A stretch of DNA of 64,000 nt from Pontibacterium sp049599735 (lineage in GTDB: Bacteria; Pseudomonadota; Gammaproteobacteria; Pseudomonadales; Balneatricaceae), in contig JBMYOX010000001.1 of the NCBI GenBank assembly GCA_049599735.1, positions 124,001 through 188,000 of the forward strand. Direction: 5' to 3'. Shown piece after piece: positions 46,528 through 55,839 of the stretch. The notes beneath the pieces are model-generated. The model did no database searches and was not told where the DNA came from. It worked only from the letters and a program-made list of their open reading frames with translations. Each line of letters opens with the position of its first letter. Position 1 is the stretch's first letter. The position numbers were made by a program, and so were the translations under genes.

Positions 46528-47904
46528 ATGAGTAGCGGAACTATTGTTCAGATTATCGGTGCGGTTGTAGACGTGGAATTCCCACGTGCCAGCGTACCGA
46601 AGGTTTACGACGCATTGACCGTCGGTAAAACCGGCCTGACACTGGAAGTTCAGCAGCAGCTGGGTGACGGTGTCGTGCGTGCGATTGCAATGGGTCAGAC
46701 AGAAGGTGTAAGCCGAGGTCTGGACGTTGAGAACACAGGTTCTCCGGTATCCGTACCTGTAGGTACTGCGACCCTGGGTCGTATTATGGATGTACTGGGC
46801 AACCCGATTGATGAGTGTGGCCCGATCGGTGAAGAAGAGCGTATGCCTATTCACCGTAAGGCGCCTTCCTATGCGGATCAGGCAGCGTCTAACGAACTGC
46901 TGGAAACCGGTATCAAGGTTATCGACCTGGTATGCCCGTTCGCTAAGGGTGGTAAAGTTGGTCTGTTCGGTGGTGCCGGTGTAGGTAAAACCGTAAACAT
47001 GATGGAACTGATTCGTAACATCGCGATTGAGCACTCTGGTTACTCCGTATTTGCGGGTGTAGGTGAGCGTACTCGTGAAGGTAACGATTTCTACTACGAG
47101 ATGAAAGAGTCCAACGTACTGGACAAAGTATCTCTGGTATACGGTCAGATGAATGAGCCACCGGGTAACCGTCTGCGTGTAGCGCTGACTGGCCTGACTA
47201 TGGCTGAGAAATTCCGTGACGAAGGTCGTGACGTACTGTTGTTTGTTGACAACATCTACCGTTACACCCTGGCGGGAACTGAGGTATCTGCACTGCTGGG
47301 TCGTATGCCTTCAGCGGTAGGTTACCAGCCAACGCTGGCAGAAGAGATGGGTGTTCTTCAGGAACGTATCACCTCTACTCAGACGGGTTCTATCACGTCT
47401 ATCCAGGCGGTATACGTACCGGCGGATGACTTGACGGATCCATCACCAGCAACCACGTTCTCCCACCTTGATGCGACTGTTGTACTGTCTCGTCAGATTG
47501 CGGAGCTGGGTATTTACCCGGCAGTAGATCCACTGGATTCTACTTCACGTCAGCTGGATCCTCTGGTTATCGGTCAGGAACACTACGACATCGCTCGTCA
47601 GGTTCAGGGTGTATTGCAGCGCTATAAAGAGCTGAAAGACATCATCGCGATCCTGGGTATGGACGAACTGTCTGAAGAAGACAAGCAGGCGGTATCGCGT
47701 GCTCGTAAGATTCAGCGCTTCCTGTCCCAGCCGTTCTTCGTGGCAGAAGTATTTACCGGATCTCCTGGTAAATACGTGTCACTGAAAGACACCATTAGTG
47801 GCTTTAAAGGCATCCTGGAAGGTGATTACGATAATCTTCCGGAGCAGGCTTTCTACATGGTTGGCGGCATCGACGAAGTAGTTGAGAAAGCTAAGAGCCT
47901 GTAA
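46528..47904 (+). CDS. atpD: F1 ATP synthase subunit beta
   Basis: The 458-residue catalytic subunit has the P-loop GGAGVGKTVNMMELI, the catalytic GVGERTREGNDFYYEM and the DELSEEDK (DELSEED-type) segment. It catalyses ATP synthesis and hydrolysis in the cytoplasmic F1 head. Confidence 0.98.
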   Translation: MSSGTIVQIIGAVVDVEFPRASVPKVYDALTVGKTGLTLEVQQQLGDGVVRAIAMGQTEGVSRGLDVENTGSPVSVPVGTATLGRIMDVLGNPIDECGPIGEEERMPIHRKAPSYADQAASNELLETGIKVIDLVCPFAKGGKVGLFGGAGVGKTVNMMELIRNIAIEHSGYSVFAGVGERTREGNDFYYEMKESNVLDKVSLVYGQMNEPPGNRLRVALTGLTMAEKFRDEGRDVLLFVDNIYRYTLAGTEVSALLGRMPSAVGYQPTLAEEMGVLQERITSTQTGSITSIQAVYVPADDLTDPSPATTFSHLDATVVLSRQIAELGIYPAVDPLDSTSRQLDPLVIGQEHYDIARQVQGVLQRYKELKDIIAILGMDELSEEDKQAVSRARKIQRFLSQPFFVAEVFTGSPGKYVSLKDTISGFKGILEGDYDNLPEQAFYMVGGIDEVVEKAKSL

Positions 47905-47942
47905 TAAGGTCCCGGCGGAAACACCTTTAAGAGGTAAGTAAC

Positions 47943-48368
47943 ATGGCTATGACTGTTCATTGCGACATCGTAAGTGCTGAAGAAGAAGTATTCTCCGGCC
48001 TTATCGAATTCGTATCGGTAACAGGTAGCCTGGGTGATCTGGGTATTTACCCGGGTCACGCTCCGCTCCTGTCGGAACTGAAACCAGGCCCTGTCGAACT
48101 GCGTAAGCAGGGCGGCGAGCAGGATGTTTTTTATATATCCGGTGGCTTCCTGGAAGTTCAGCCTCATAGAATTACCGTACTGGCAGACAGCGCTCTGCAC
48201 GCCGGTGATTTGAGTGAAGCTGCGGTTATGGAAGCTAAGAAACATGCTGAACAGGCAATGGGTGACCAGACTTCCGAGTTCGAATACTCGAGAGCTGCAT
48301 CCCAGCTTGCAGAAGCAACTGCTCAGCTGCGTACTCTGCAGCAGATTCGTCAAAAGCTTAGTCGTTAA
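47943..48368 (+). CDS. atpC: F1 ATP synthase subunit epsilon
   Basis: The 141-residue protein has the beta-sandwich domain with LGDLGIYPGHAPLLSELKPG and a helical C-terminal inhibitory domain. It is the last gene of the operon and is followed by a strong terminator. Confidence 0.97.
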   Translation: MAMTVHCDIVSAEEEVFSGLIEFVSVTGSLGDLGIYPGHAPLLSELKPGPVELRKQGGEQDVFYISGGFLEVQPHRITVLADSALHAGDLSEAAVMEAKKHAEQAMGDQTSEFEYSRAASQLAEATAQLRTLQQIRQKLSR

Positions 48369-48398
48369 TCGACTATTGCTCAGCGATTCTTGCATCTG

Positions 48399-48427
48399 AA
48401 AAAGGCAGCCTTATGGCTGCCTTTTTT
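48399..48427 (+). terminator. Intrinsic terminator of the atp operon
   Basis: AAGGCAGCC and GGCTGCCTT arms around a TTAT loop are followed by a T run. The flanking A run could also let it serve the convergent TrmB-type gene. Confidence 0.93.
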
Positions 48428-48474
48428 GTGTCTGCGGTTTAGGTCAGCTTAGAATCCGGGTTTGCGGTTAGTTG

Positions 48475-49215
48475 TTATAACAAGCCCCATAAGGTATCAA
48501 AGACAATCTTCTGGGCGGCTGCCACTTCTTTTGAGTCTATCACTACGGCGGTTGGGTAATTTTCAGACGCCAGAGAAATAATGGCACATTTGGGTGGGTA
48601 AATCGCGATATAAGCGGCATCTACAGGGCCTTGTGTGCGAATCCACTTACGTTCTGACAGCTCCGCATCTTCGCCTCCGTCGCCGATTGCAATCACCCGC
48701 ACCCCAATGCCTTTCTGAATACGCTGATTAGTGTAGGTGGGAAAAGGCCGATACAGGTGGGGGCGAATGGGTTTTGATGAAAAAACCGAATAATTTTTGC
48801 ATTGCTGCTTTGAAATGGTATTCAGAATATCTTTAAGTACCAGCTCGATCCCCGCATCTCCTTCGTAAAACTGTACATTGCCCGCACTGAAATCGGGGCG
48901 AAGGTGGTGAAGCTCAGGAATCACCCGGCTTCTTAACTGATCAATGGCCAGATCCAGCGACTGGCGTTTATCTTCGGCCATTTGTAACAAAACGTCCGGA
49001 TCACAAGGTGAAAAAAAACGTCGTTTCCCTTTAGGAAGATAAGTGACCACACCTTTTAACTGCATTTCCTTCAGGCACTCGTAGGCCGTACCCCGGTTAA
49101 TGCCTGACTGCTCTGCAATCGTGCGTATAGAACCAGGCCCCAGGGTTAATAAGGTTCGGTAAAGGGCAACCTCACGGGCAGACAAACCCAGTTGTTCAAA
49201 GATTTCATTATTCAT
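48475..49215 (-). CDS. TrmB-family transcriptional regulator
   Basis: The 246-residue protein has an N-terminal TrmB-type winged helix (FEQLGLSAREVALYRTLLTLGPGSIRTIAEQSGINRG) with a recognition helix through TAYECLKEMQLKGVV. A helical linker and a C-terminal phospholipase-D-like effector region (NVQFYEGDAGIELVLKDIL) follow. TrmB proteins often sense sugars. It is divergent from glmU and separates atpC from glmUS, which are usually adjacent, so a role in amino-sugar supply is possible but unproven. It converges on the end of the atp operon. Confidence 0.82.
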   Translation of the reverse strand: MNNEIFEQLGLSAREVALYRTLLTLGPGSIRTIAEQSGINRGTAYECLKEMQLKGVVTYLPKGKRRFFSPCDPDVLLQMAEDKRQSLDLAIDQLRSRVIPELHHLRPDFSAGNVQFYEGDAGIELVLKDILNTISKQQCKNYSVFSSKPIRPHLYRPFPTYTNQRIQKGIGVRVIAIGDGGEDAELSERKWIRTQGPVDAAYIAIYPPKCAIISLASENYPTAVVIDSKEVAAAQKIVFDTLWGLL

Positions 49216-49337
49216 ATTGTCAATTTTTTAATGACAAGCTGTATTGCATTGGACTGATATTAATTTAAAGTGCAGATAAATCAATCTATTTATAGCTGAA
49301 CATCATCAGGTCAGCAGACCAGGGAATTTATTTACCT

Positions 49338-50702
49338 ATGTCAGTCGATGTTATTATTTTGGCCGCCGGTCAGGGCAGCCGTATGAAATCCTCCCTGCCA
49401 AAAGTGTTACATGCCGTGGGCGGTAAGCCGATGGTGCAGCATGTCATCGATAACGCTGCGGTTTTGCCGGATGCCGCGATTCATGTGGTTGTGGGTCATG
49501 GTGCTGAAAAAGTTAAAGATCAGCTTGAAGGCCGGTCAGTGACTATCGCGTTGCAGGCCGAGCAACTGGGTACAGGGCATGCCGTAGCTCAGGCGATGCC
49601 GGAAGTTTCTTCTGACAGTACGGTGCTGGTGTTATACGGTGATGTGCCTTTGACCAGCGTTAAGACGATACAGCAGCTGGTTGCTATCGCTCAGGCGGGT
49701 GATTTTGGTTTACTGACCGTGAACCTTCAGGACCCAACCGGCTATGGCCGTATTGTTCGTGATCAGGCGGACAATGTTATTGCGATAGTGGAGCAGAAAG
49801 ATGCGAATGCAGAGCAGCTTGCCATTGCCGAAGTGAATACCGGCATTTTAGCCGTGCCTGCTCAGCACCTTCAGCGCTGGCTGCCCCAGCTTTCGTCTGA
49901 GAATGCCCAGGGTGAATATTATCTGACGGATATTATTGCCATGGCCGCAGACCAGGGCTTAACCATTAAAGCGATTCAGCCTGAAACCGAGCAGGAAGTG
50001 CAGGGCGTGAATAACCGGGTACAACTGGCTGAATTAGAGCGCTGGTACCAGCTGCGTCAGGCAGAAAACCTGATGCTGAATGGCGCGACTCTGGCAGATC
50101 CTTCCCGTGTTGATGTGCGGGGCACAGTGACACAGGGCAACGATATCTTTATTGATGTGAATGTGGTGCTGGAAGGTGAGGTTAGTATTGGCAATCATGT
50201 GCGTATTGAATCTAACTGTGTGATCCGTAACAGCTCAATCGGTGATGGCAGTGTGATTAAAGCGAACTCCGTGCTTGAAGAGGCTGTGGTGGGTGAGTCT
50301 TGTGATATCGGGCCTTACGCCCGGTTGCGTCCGGGTTCTGAGCTGGCTGACTATGCCAAAGTTGGCAACTTTGTGGAAACTAAAAAAGTTGTGATTGGTG
50401 AAGGCTCTAAGGTTAATCATCTTACTTATGTGGGTGATGCGGTCATTGGTAAAAACGTGAATGTGGGTGCCGGTACTATTACCTGTAACTACGATGGTGT
50501 GAACAAATCGCTGACAGAGATCGGCGATGGTGCTTTTATTGGCTCTAACAGTGCCTTAGTGGCACCGGTTAAAGTAGGTGCTGGTGCCACCATCGGGGCA
50601 GGCTCAACGATTACCAAAACCGTGGATAACGACCAACTGGCTGTAGCCCGTGGTAAACAGACAAACCTGAGCAACTGGCAGCGGCCGGTTAAAAAGAGCT
50701 AA
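49338..50702 (+). CDS. glmU: Bifunctional GlcNAc-1-P uridyltransferase / glucosamine-1-P acetyltransferase
   Basis: The 454-residue protein has the pyrophosphorylase motif LAAGQGSRMKSSLPKVLH at the N-terminus. The C-terminal left-handed beta-helix of hexapeptide repeats has YARLRPGSEL and GAGTITCNYDGVNK. It makes UDP-GlcNAc for peptidoglycan, lipopolysaccharide and possibly the exopolysaccharide encoded at 15038-24234. It is followed by glmS after 14 bp. Confidence 0.98.
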   Translation: MSVDVIILAAGQGSRMKSSLPKVLHAVGGKPMVQHVIDNAAVLPDAAIHVVVGHGAEKVKDQLEGRSVTIALQAEQLGTGHAVAQAMPEVSSDSTVLVLYGDVPLTSVKTIQQLVAIAQAGDFGLLTVNLQDPTGYGRIVRDQADNVIAIVEQKDANAEQLAIAEVNTGILAVPAQHLQRWLPQLSSENAQGEYYLTDIIAMAADQGLTIKAIQPETEQEVQGVNNRVQLAELERWYQLRQAENLMLNGATLADPSRVDVRGTVTQGNDIFIDVNVVLEGEVSIGNHVRIESNCVIRNSSIGDGSVIKANSVLEEAVVGESCDIGPYARLRPGSELADYAKVGNFVETKKVVIGEGSKVNHLTYVGDAVIGKNVNVGAGTITCNYDGVNKSLTEIGDGAFIGSNSALVAPVKVGAGATIGAGSTITKTVDNDQLAVARGKQTNLSNWQRPVKKS

Positions 50703-50716
50703 GGAGAGCAAATTCT

Positions 50717-52543
50717 ATGTGTGGCATTGTTGGCGCTGTTGCAGCGCGTCCTGTTTCTGAAATTTTACTTGAAGGCCTGCGGCGCCTGGAATACCGGGGT
50801 TATGATTCTGCGGGTATGGCGGTCTGGAATGGCGAAGCTATTGATCGCCGCCGCCGCACGGGCAAAGTACAGGCACTGGCTGATGCGCTTGAGAAAGAAG
50901 CTTTGCCTGGAAACCTGGGTATTGCGCATACCCGCTGGGCGACTCATGGCCGTCCACTGGAAAAAAATGCACATCCTCATATGTCGGGTGATCGTATTGC
51001 GGTGGTTCATAACGGTATTATCGAAAATTTCGAACCGCTGAAACGCGAACTGATCAGCAAAGGTTTTGAGTTCAGCTCTGACACGGATACAGAGGTGGTC
51101 GCGCATTTGATTAATAATGCGCTTGAGCAGGGTGAAAGCCTGATGGATGCTGTGCGCAGTACTACCAGCCGTCTTGAAGGGGCTTTTGCGCTGGGGGTGA
51201 TGGAACATAACCAGCCGGACACGGTAATTGCTGCCCGCCAGGGTAGCCCATTGGTGATTGGTGTGGGTATCGGTGAAAACTTTATCGCCTCTGATCAGCT
51301 GGCCTTGTTACCGGTTACAGATCGTTTTATTTTTCTGGAAGAGGGCGATTTTGCCTGCTTGACTGCTGATAGCATCAATATCCTTGATAAAGCAGGTGAC
51401 AAGGTTGAGCGCGCGGTTCACCAGTATGAGCATAGTGTTTCTTCAGCCGATAAAGGTGAATTTAAACACTACATGCTGAAAGAAATTTACGAGCAGCCAA
51501 CGGTTGTTAAAGCCACGCTGGAAGGGCGGCTTTCCAAGGGCCGCTTGCTGGAGCAGGCGTTTGGAGTGGGTGCTGCTGAGATTTTTGATCAGGTAAAACA
51601 GGTACAGATTGTAGCCTGTGGCACCAGCTATCATGCAGGCCTGGTGGCTAAGTACTGGATTGAAGACCTGGTGGGTATTCCTTGTCTGGTTGAAGTTGCC
51701 AGTGAGTTCCGTTATCGCAAAGTGGTTGTACCTGAAGGCACCCTGTTTCTGAGTATTTCCCAGTCAGGCGAAACGGCAGATACCCTGGCGGCGCTACGGG
51801 ATATCAAAGATCAGGTGCTGGCCAGCCTGACTGTTTGTAATGTACCGGGCAGTTCGCTGGTGCGTGAATCCGATATTTGTCTGATGACCAATGCGGGGCC
51901 TGAAATTGGTGTAGCTTCAACAAAAGCTTTTACCACTCAGCTGGTAGGCTTGTTGCTGACAACATTGGCCTTGGGGCGTCGCCATGGTCTGAGTGAAGCC
52001 AAAGAAGCTGAAATAGTCGCGGCATTAGAAACCCTGCCGGAATTACTGGCAGAATCACTGGCAATGGCCGCCGATATAGAAGTCATGTCTGCTGCTTTCG
52101 CTGAAAAGCACCACAGCCTGTTTCTGGGACGGGGCTCGCTCTATCCGGTGGCGATGGAAGGGGCACTTAAGCTTAAAGAGATTTCCTATATTCACGCCGA
52201 AGCCTACCCGGCGGGTGAGTTAAAACATGGCCCGCTGGCACTGGTTGATAAAGATATGCCGGTTGTAACGGTTGCACCTCGCAACGGCATGCTGGATAAA
52301 CTGAAAGCGAACCTGCAGGAAGTGCGCGCCAGAGGCGGTGAGCTTTTTGTCTTTGCCGGAAACGGTGATGACCTGCTGCCCGAGGACGGTGTTCATGTAC
52401 TTCAGGTGCCTGAAGTACCGGTGATTCTCGAACCGATTGTCTATACCGTGCCACTCCAGCTGCTGTCTTATTATGTTGCCGTGCTTAAGGGCACCGATGT
52501 AGACCAGCCGCGTAACCTGGCCAAATCGGTTACGGTGGAATAA
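50717..52543 (+). CDS. glmS: Glutamine-fructose-6-phosphate aminotransferase (isomerising)
   Basis: The 608-residue enzyme has the N-terminal nucleophile Cys exposed after Met removal (MCGIVGAV), glutaminase residues in HTRWATHG, two SIS domains (CGTSYHAGL, SISQSGETADT) and the C-terminal LAKSVTVE. It forms glucosamine-6-phosphate from fructose-6-phosphate and glutamine. No ribozyme-type leader is seen; the 14-bp gap after glmU leaves no room for one. Confidence 0.98.
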   Translation: MCGIVGAVAARPVSEILLEGLRRLEYRGYDSAGMAVWNGEAIDRRRRTGKVQALADALEKEALPGNLGIAHTRWATHGRPLEKNAHPHMSGDRIAVVHNGIIENFEPLKRELISKGFEFSSDTDTEVVAHLINNALEQGESLMDAVRSTTSRLEGAFALGVMEHNQPDTVIAARQGSPLVIGVGIGENFIASDQLALLPVTDRFIFLEEGDFACLTADSINILDKAGDKVERAVHQYEHSVSSADKGEFKHYMLKEIYEQPTVVKATLEGRLSKGRLLEQAFGVGAAEIFDQVKQVQIVACGTSYHAGLVAKYWIEDLVGIPCLVEVASEFRYRKVVVPEGTLFLSISQSGETADTLAALRDIKDQVLASLTVCNVPGSSLVRESDICLMTNAGPEIGVASTKAFTTQLVGLLLTTLALGRRHGLSEAKEAEIVAALETLPELLAESLAMAADIEVMSAAFAEKHHSLFLGRGSLYPVAMEGALKLKEISYIHAEAYPAGELKHGPLALVDKDMPVVTVAPRNGMLDKLKANLQEVRARGGELFVFAGNGDDLLPEDGVHVLQVPEVPVILEPIVYTVPLQLLSYYVAVLKGTDVDQPRNLAKSVTVE

Positions 52544-52613
52544 GCGGCTACCGCCTTTACAGCCATATGGGCTAGGATAGACTAAATTATCCTGGCTCGG
52601 CTGTGGAGGTGGT

Positions 52614-54104
52614 ATGAACGATACGATCACGAATTTTGCTATTAACTTTATTGCATTTTTCGGGGCGCTGTTTTTTTTGCTGGTAGTGGGTGGTGCCATT
52701 GCTGCAGTGGTGATTTATCAGATTGATAAACATCAGACAAAACAGGCTATTCGCCGTAATTACCCCCTGGTGGGGCGCTTTCGTTATTTGTTTGAGCATA
52801 TTGGCGAGTTCTTTCGGCAGTACTTCTTTGCCATGGATCGCGAGGAGATGCCCTTTAACCGGGCCCAGCGTTCCTGGGTTTATCGGGCCGCAAAAAACGT
52901 TGATAACATGGTCGCGTTTGGCTCCTCCCGTGACCTGCGGGTACCAGGCACTTATTACTTTCTTAACTGCCCCTTTCCTACCTTAAAGGCAGATGCCAGT
53001 CCTACACAACCTCTGCGTATAGGGCCGTTTTGTCGTGAGCCTTATGACGCACCTTCTTTCTTTAATATCTCCGGAATGAGCTATGGTGCTTTGTCCAGGC
53101 CAGCTGTTCAGGCTTTATCCCATGGCGCAAAAGTAGCCGGGTGCTGGATGAATACCGGGGAAGGCGGGGTTTCTCCTTTCCACCTTGAGGGTGGTTGTGA
53201 CATTGTTTACCAGATAGGTACGGCTAAATACGGTGTGCGAAATGAAGAGGGGTTGCTGGATGAGGATAAGTTACGTGAGAAGGCTGCCCTGCCTCAGGTA
53301 AAAATGTTCGAACTTAAACTTAGCCAGGGGGCTAAACCGGGTAAAGGGGGAATTTTACCCGGCGAGAAAGTGAACGAAGAGATCGCTGCAATTCGGGGTA
53401 TCCCGGTGGGTGAGCCTTCTATAAGCCCTAACCGCCATCCCGATATTGCCAGTATTGATGACCTGCTGGACATGATTGCCCGGGTGAGGGAAGTCAGCGG
53501 TAAACCTTGTGGTTTTAAACTGGTGATGGGTGGTGCCGACTGGCTTGATGATTTCTGTCAGGCGATTAAAACTCGCGGTGTTGAGTCTGCCCCGGATTTT
53601 ATTACCCTGGATAGCTCAGATGGCGGAACCGGTGCTGCACCTATGCCGTTGATGGATAGTGTGGGCTTACCCTTGCGTGAAAGCCTGCCCATCCTGGTAA
53701 ATAAGTTGATGGAGTATGATCTTCGTGGCCGGGTGCGGGTAGTGGCATCAGGTAAACTGATTAATCCAACCGACGTGGCAGGTGCAATTTGTATGGGGGC
53801 TGATTTTGTTGTATCTGCGCGGGGCTTTATGTTTGCGCTGGGCTGTATTCAGGCGCTGCAGTGTAATAAAAATACCTGCCCGACAGGCATTACAACACAT
53901 GACCCGGATTTACAGCGTGGACTAGTGCCTGAAGACAAGTCGGTTCGCGTAAAAAATTACCATGAGCATCTGGTGCATGAGGTTGAAATGATCGCTCATG
54001 CCTGCGGTGTTTCAGAACCCCGCCAGCTCAAACGTAAACATGCTGCGATTGTGGTGGAAGGCAGCCGCTCAGTGCCTCTGGATATTCTTTACCCTGAATA
54101 TTAA
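52614..54104 (+). CDS. FMN-binding glutamate-synthase-family protein, membrane-anchored
   Basis: The 496-residue protein has one N-terminal membrane helix (FFGALFFLLVVGGAIAAVVIY), then the GltB-type FMN domain: FFNISGMSYGALSRPAVQALSHGA, TGEGGVSPFH, LDSSDGGTGAAP and SARGFMFALGC. Cysteines in CIQALQCNKNTC keep the 3Fe-4S spacing of glutamate synthase. It lacks the glutaminase and C-terminal domains of GltB, so it cannot be a complete glutamate synthase. The substrate is unknown. It stands alone after glmS and ends at a hairpin. Confidence 0.9.
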   Translation: MNDTITNFAINFIAFFGALFFLLVVGGAIAAVVIYQIDKHQTKQAIRRNYPLVGRFRYLFEHIGEFFRQYFFAMDREEMPFNRAQRSWVYRAAKNVDNMVAFGSSRDLRVPGTYYFLNCPFPTLKADASPTQPLRIGPFCREPYDAPSFFNISGMSYGALSRPAVQALSHGAKVAGCWMNTGEGGVSPFHLEGGCDIVYQIGTAKYGVRNEEGLLDEDKLREKAALPQVKMFELKLSQGAKPGKGGILPGEKVNEEIAAIRGIPVGEPSISPNRHPDIASIDDLLDMIARVREVSGKPCGFKLVMGGADWLDDFCQAIKTRGVESAPDFITLDSSDGGTGAAPMPLMDSVGLPLRESLPILVNKLMEYDLRGRVRVVASGKLINPTDVAGAICMGADFVVSARGFMFALGCIQALQCNKNTCPTGITTHDPDLQRGLVPEDKSVRVKNYHEHLVHEVEMIAHACGVSEPRQLKRKHAAIVVEGSRSVPLDILYPEY

Positions 54105-54118
54105 CGGGTGCTTTAATC

Positions 54119-54142
54119 AGGCCAGTCGACTGACTGGCCTTT
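54119..54142 (+). terminator. Hairpin after the glutamate-synthase-like gene
   Basis: AGGCCAGTC and GACTGGCCT form a perfect nine-base stem with a four-base loop. The T run after it is short. Confidence 0.7.
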
Positions 54143-54171
54143 CAGGGGGGGATACAACCTCTGATATCCGG

Positions 54172-54372
54172 TCACTTGTTAAACCAGAGTTCGGTAATCT
54201 CATCCTGTAACTGCTTATCTTCAAAATGTTGCTCAATAGCACGCCTGGCCTCAAAAGAGCGTTTTGTGGCGCGTTTCTTTTGGTTGGCCTTTTCTTCCTC
54301 TTCGTAGCCAATCAATACATTAAAAACATCAGTCGGAATAGTGTTAAGGTTTTGATCTTTAGTTACCCGCAT
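54172..54372 (-). CDS. Small charged hypothetical protein (PA3496-like)
   Basis: The 66-residue protein is hydrophilic and mostly helical, with a basic middle (KKRATKRSFEARRAIEQ) and the segment ARRAIEQHFEDKQLQDEI. This resembles the C-terminal pattern of small PA3496-family proteins of gammaproteobacteria. No signal peptide or membrane helix is seen. The function is unknown. It is convergent with the FMN protein, and a possible ribosome-binding site (CAGGAG) precedes the ATG. Confidence 0.6.
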   Translation of the reverse strand: MRVTKDQNLNTIPTDVFNVLIGYEEEEKANQKKRATKRSFEARRAIEQHFEDKQLQDEITELWFNK

Positions 54373-54555
54373 AATGTCAGCTCCTGAAAATTCACTGCCA
54401 TGAAATCCCCCTTACACCCGTTTAACATCGTGTAATAGAAGATCCCTGTCAGAGGCTGCGACAGAGCTAACCCGAACAACCGGCACTGATTAAAATGCCA
54501 ACGAGAATACTTTTCGCAAGCCTCCCGGCTTTATTTTTTATCGTAACTATGGACA

Positions 54556-54581
54556 AATTTCAATCAATTTAGATTGAAATT
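54556..54581. repeat. Perfect 10-bp inverted repeat in the gap between hexR and the small gene
   Basis: AATTTCAATC and GATTGAAATT flank six bases. It lacks a GC stem or T run, so it looks more like an operator than a terminator. Apart from this palindrome I see nothing in the 331-bp gap 54373-54703. Confidence 0.6.
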
Positions 54582-54703
54582 GCAGCGTAGCAGCGGTGTA
54601 TGACAAAAAAATGAAGCCGGGAATTAAGCCAATTTAGCGCGCAGAGATTTCTCTCACGGGAGGTTATTCCGTCGGGATTTACTGTGTTTAAGGGCTTATT
54701 TTG

Positions 54704-55645
54704 TTAAGGATTCAGTCGTGGCTGACGGCGAATAGGGGGGCGTTTATCGTTCTGACGTAGTGATCTCAGGCTGCGTTTGATGGTTTTCAGGTGATCCAGT
54801 AAACCTGGTCCCAGCTTCATGGCAACACCCACGGCCAGCACATCAATCACCACCAGATGGATCACACGCGAGGACATGAGGGCGTTAAGGTCTTTATCTT
54901 CTTCCACATCAATATGGATGGCGATGGTTGCAAGGTCTGCTAAAGGGGTGCCGCCCGGGCACAGGGAAATAACCGTGGCACCCGCTTCTTTAACCAGTTT
55001 GACAGTATGCAGCAGATCTTTGGTACGCCCGGTCTGGGATATCGCAACCACTACATCACCTGCCTTCATGGTGAGTGCTGAGATAGTTTGCATATGAGGG
55101 TCAGAATAAGAGGCGGCTGATACCTGAAGGCGATGAAATTTGTGCTGGGCATCGGTACAGACCGGTGCTGAGGCACCAAATCCGTAAAACTCGACCCGGG
55201 ATGCACCAGCCAGTGCATTAATGGCACCTTCGAGGGTTTCCGGATCCAGCTGTTCGCGAATATTGATCAGGTTGCCGATCATTGAGTCAAAGATCTTTGT
55301 TTTGAACTCAGTAACTGTATCTTTACGGTTAAGTGAAAACTGTTCGAAATTTGGGTTGGAGGCTACACCCTGGGCCAGGGTGAGTTTGAAATCCTGAAAA
55401 CCATCATAATTTAATGCACGGCAAAAACGCACCACCGTGGGCTCACTCACACTGGCTTCAGAAGCCAGATCCACAATGCGCATATGAATTACATCGTTAG
55501 GATTTGCCAGCACAAAGTCAGCGACCTTCTGCTCAGACTTTCTGAGCTTGGGGTGTGCATCGGTAATGGATTTCAACAGGTTAAAGGAGTTCAACGTCAT
55601 TCCCCGTGGACAGCTATCGCCGAAAGTATAACAAGCTTCAGCCAC
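54704..55645 (-). CDS. hexR: RpiR-family regulator, HexR-like
   Basis: The protein is 313 residues from a GTG at 55645 with GGAGG well placed upstream; an ATG at 55600 would give the usual family N-terminus (298 residues). It has an RpiR helix-turn-helix (KLRKSEQKVADFVLANPND, ASVSEPTVVRFCRAL) and a SIS sugar-phosphate domain (RVEFYGFGASAPVC, VVAISQTGRTKDLL). HexR represses Entner-Doudoroff and related genes and responds to 2-keto-3-deoxy-6-phosphogluconate. The divergent neighbour encodes a TRAP binding protein, a plausible but unproven local target. Confidence 0.82.
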   Translation of the reverse strand: MAEACYTFGDSCPRGMTLNSFNLLKSITDAHPKLRKSEQKVADFVLANPNDVIHMRIVDLASEASVSEPTVVRFCRALNYDGFQDFKLTLAQGVASNPNFEQFSLNRKDTVTEFKTKIFDSMIGNLINIREQLDPETLEGAINALAGASRVEFYGFGASAPVCTDAQHKFHRLQVSAASYSDPHMQTISALTMKAGDVVVAISQTGRTKDLLHTVKLVKEAGATVISLCPGGTPLADLATIAIHIDVEEDKDLNALMSSRVIHLVVIDVLAVGVAMKLGPGLLDHLKTIKRSLRSLRQNDKRPPIRRQPRLNP

Positions 55646-55839
55646 TTAGGGAGCCTCCAGGCTCCGCTTTCAGGGACTATGACACAGAATATTAACCGAT
55701 TAAGGCAATATTTAATGACCAGTCATCATTTAGCCGCGTAGTTAATAATACGGAGTCTGCCAGAGGTCAATTGCGAGAGAGGAATTCACATGCTATTTTC
55801 AATCGACATCCAAGAAAAATAATTCACGGGAGTAGGTTT

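Noticed and set aside
50703..50716. A glmS ribozyme/riboswitch
   Set aside because: Only 14 bp separate glmU and glmS, and that element is typical of Firmicutes.
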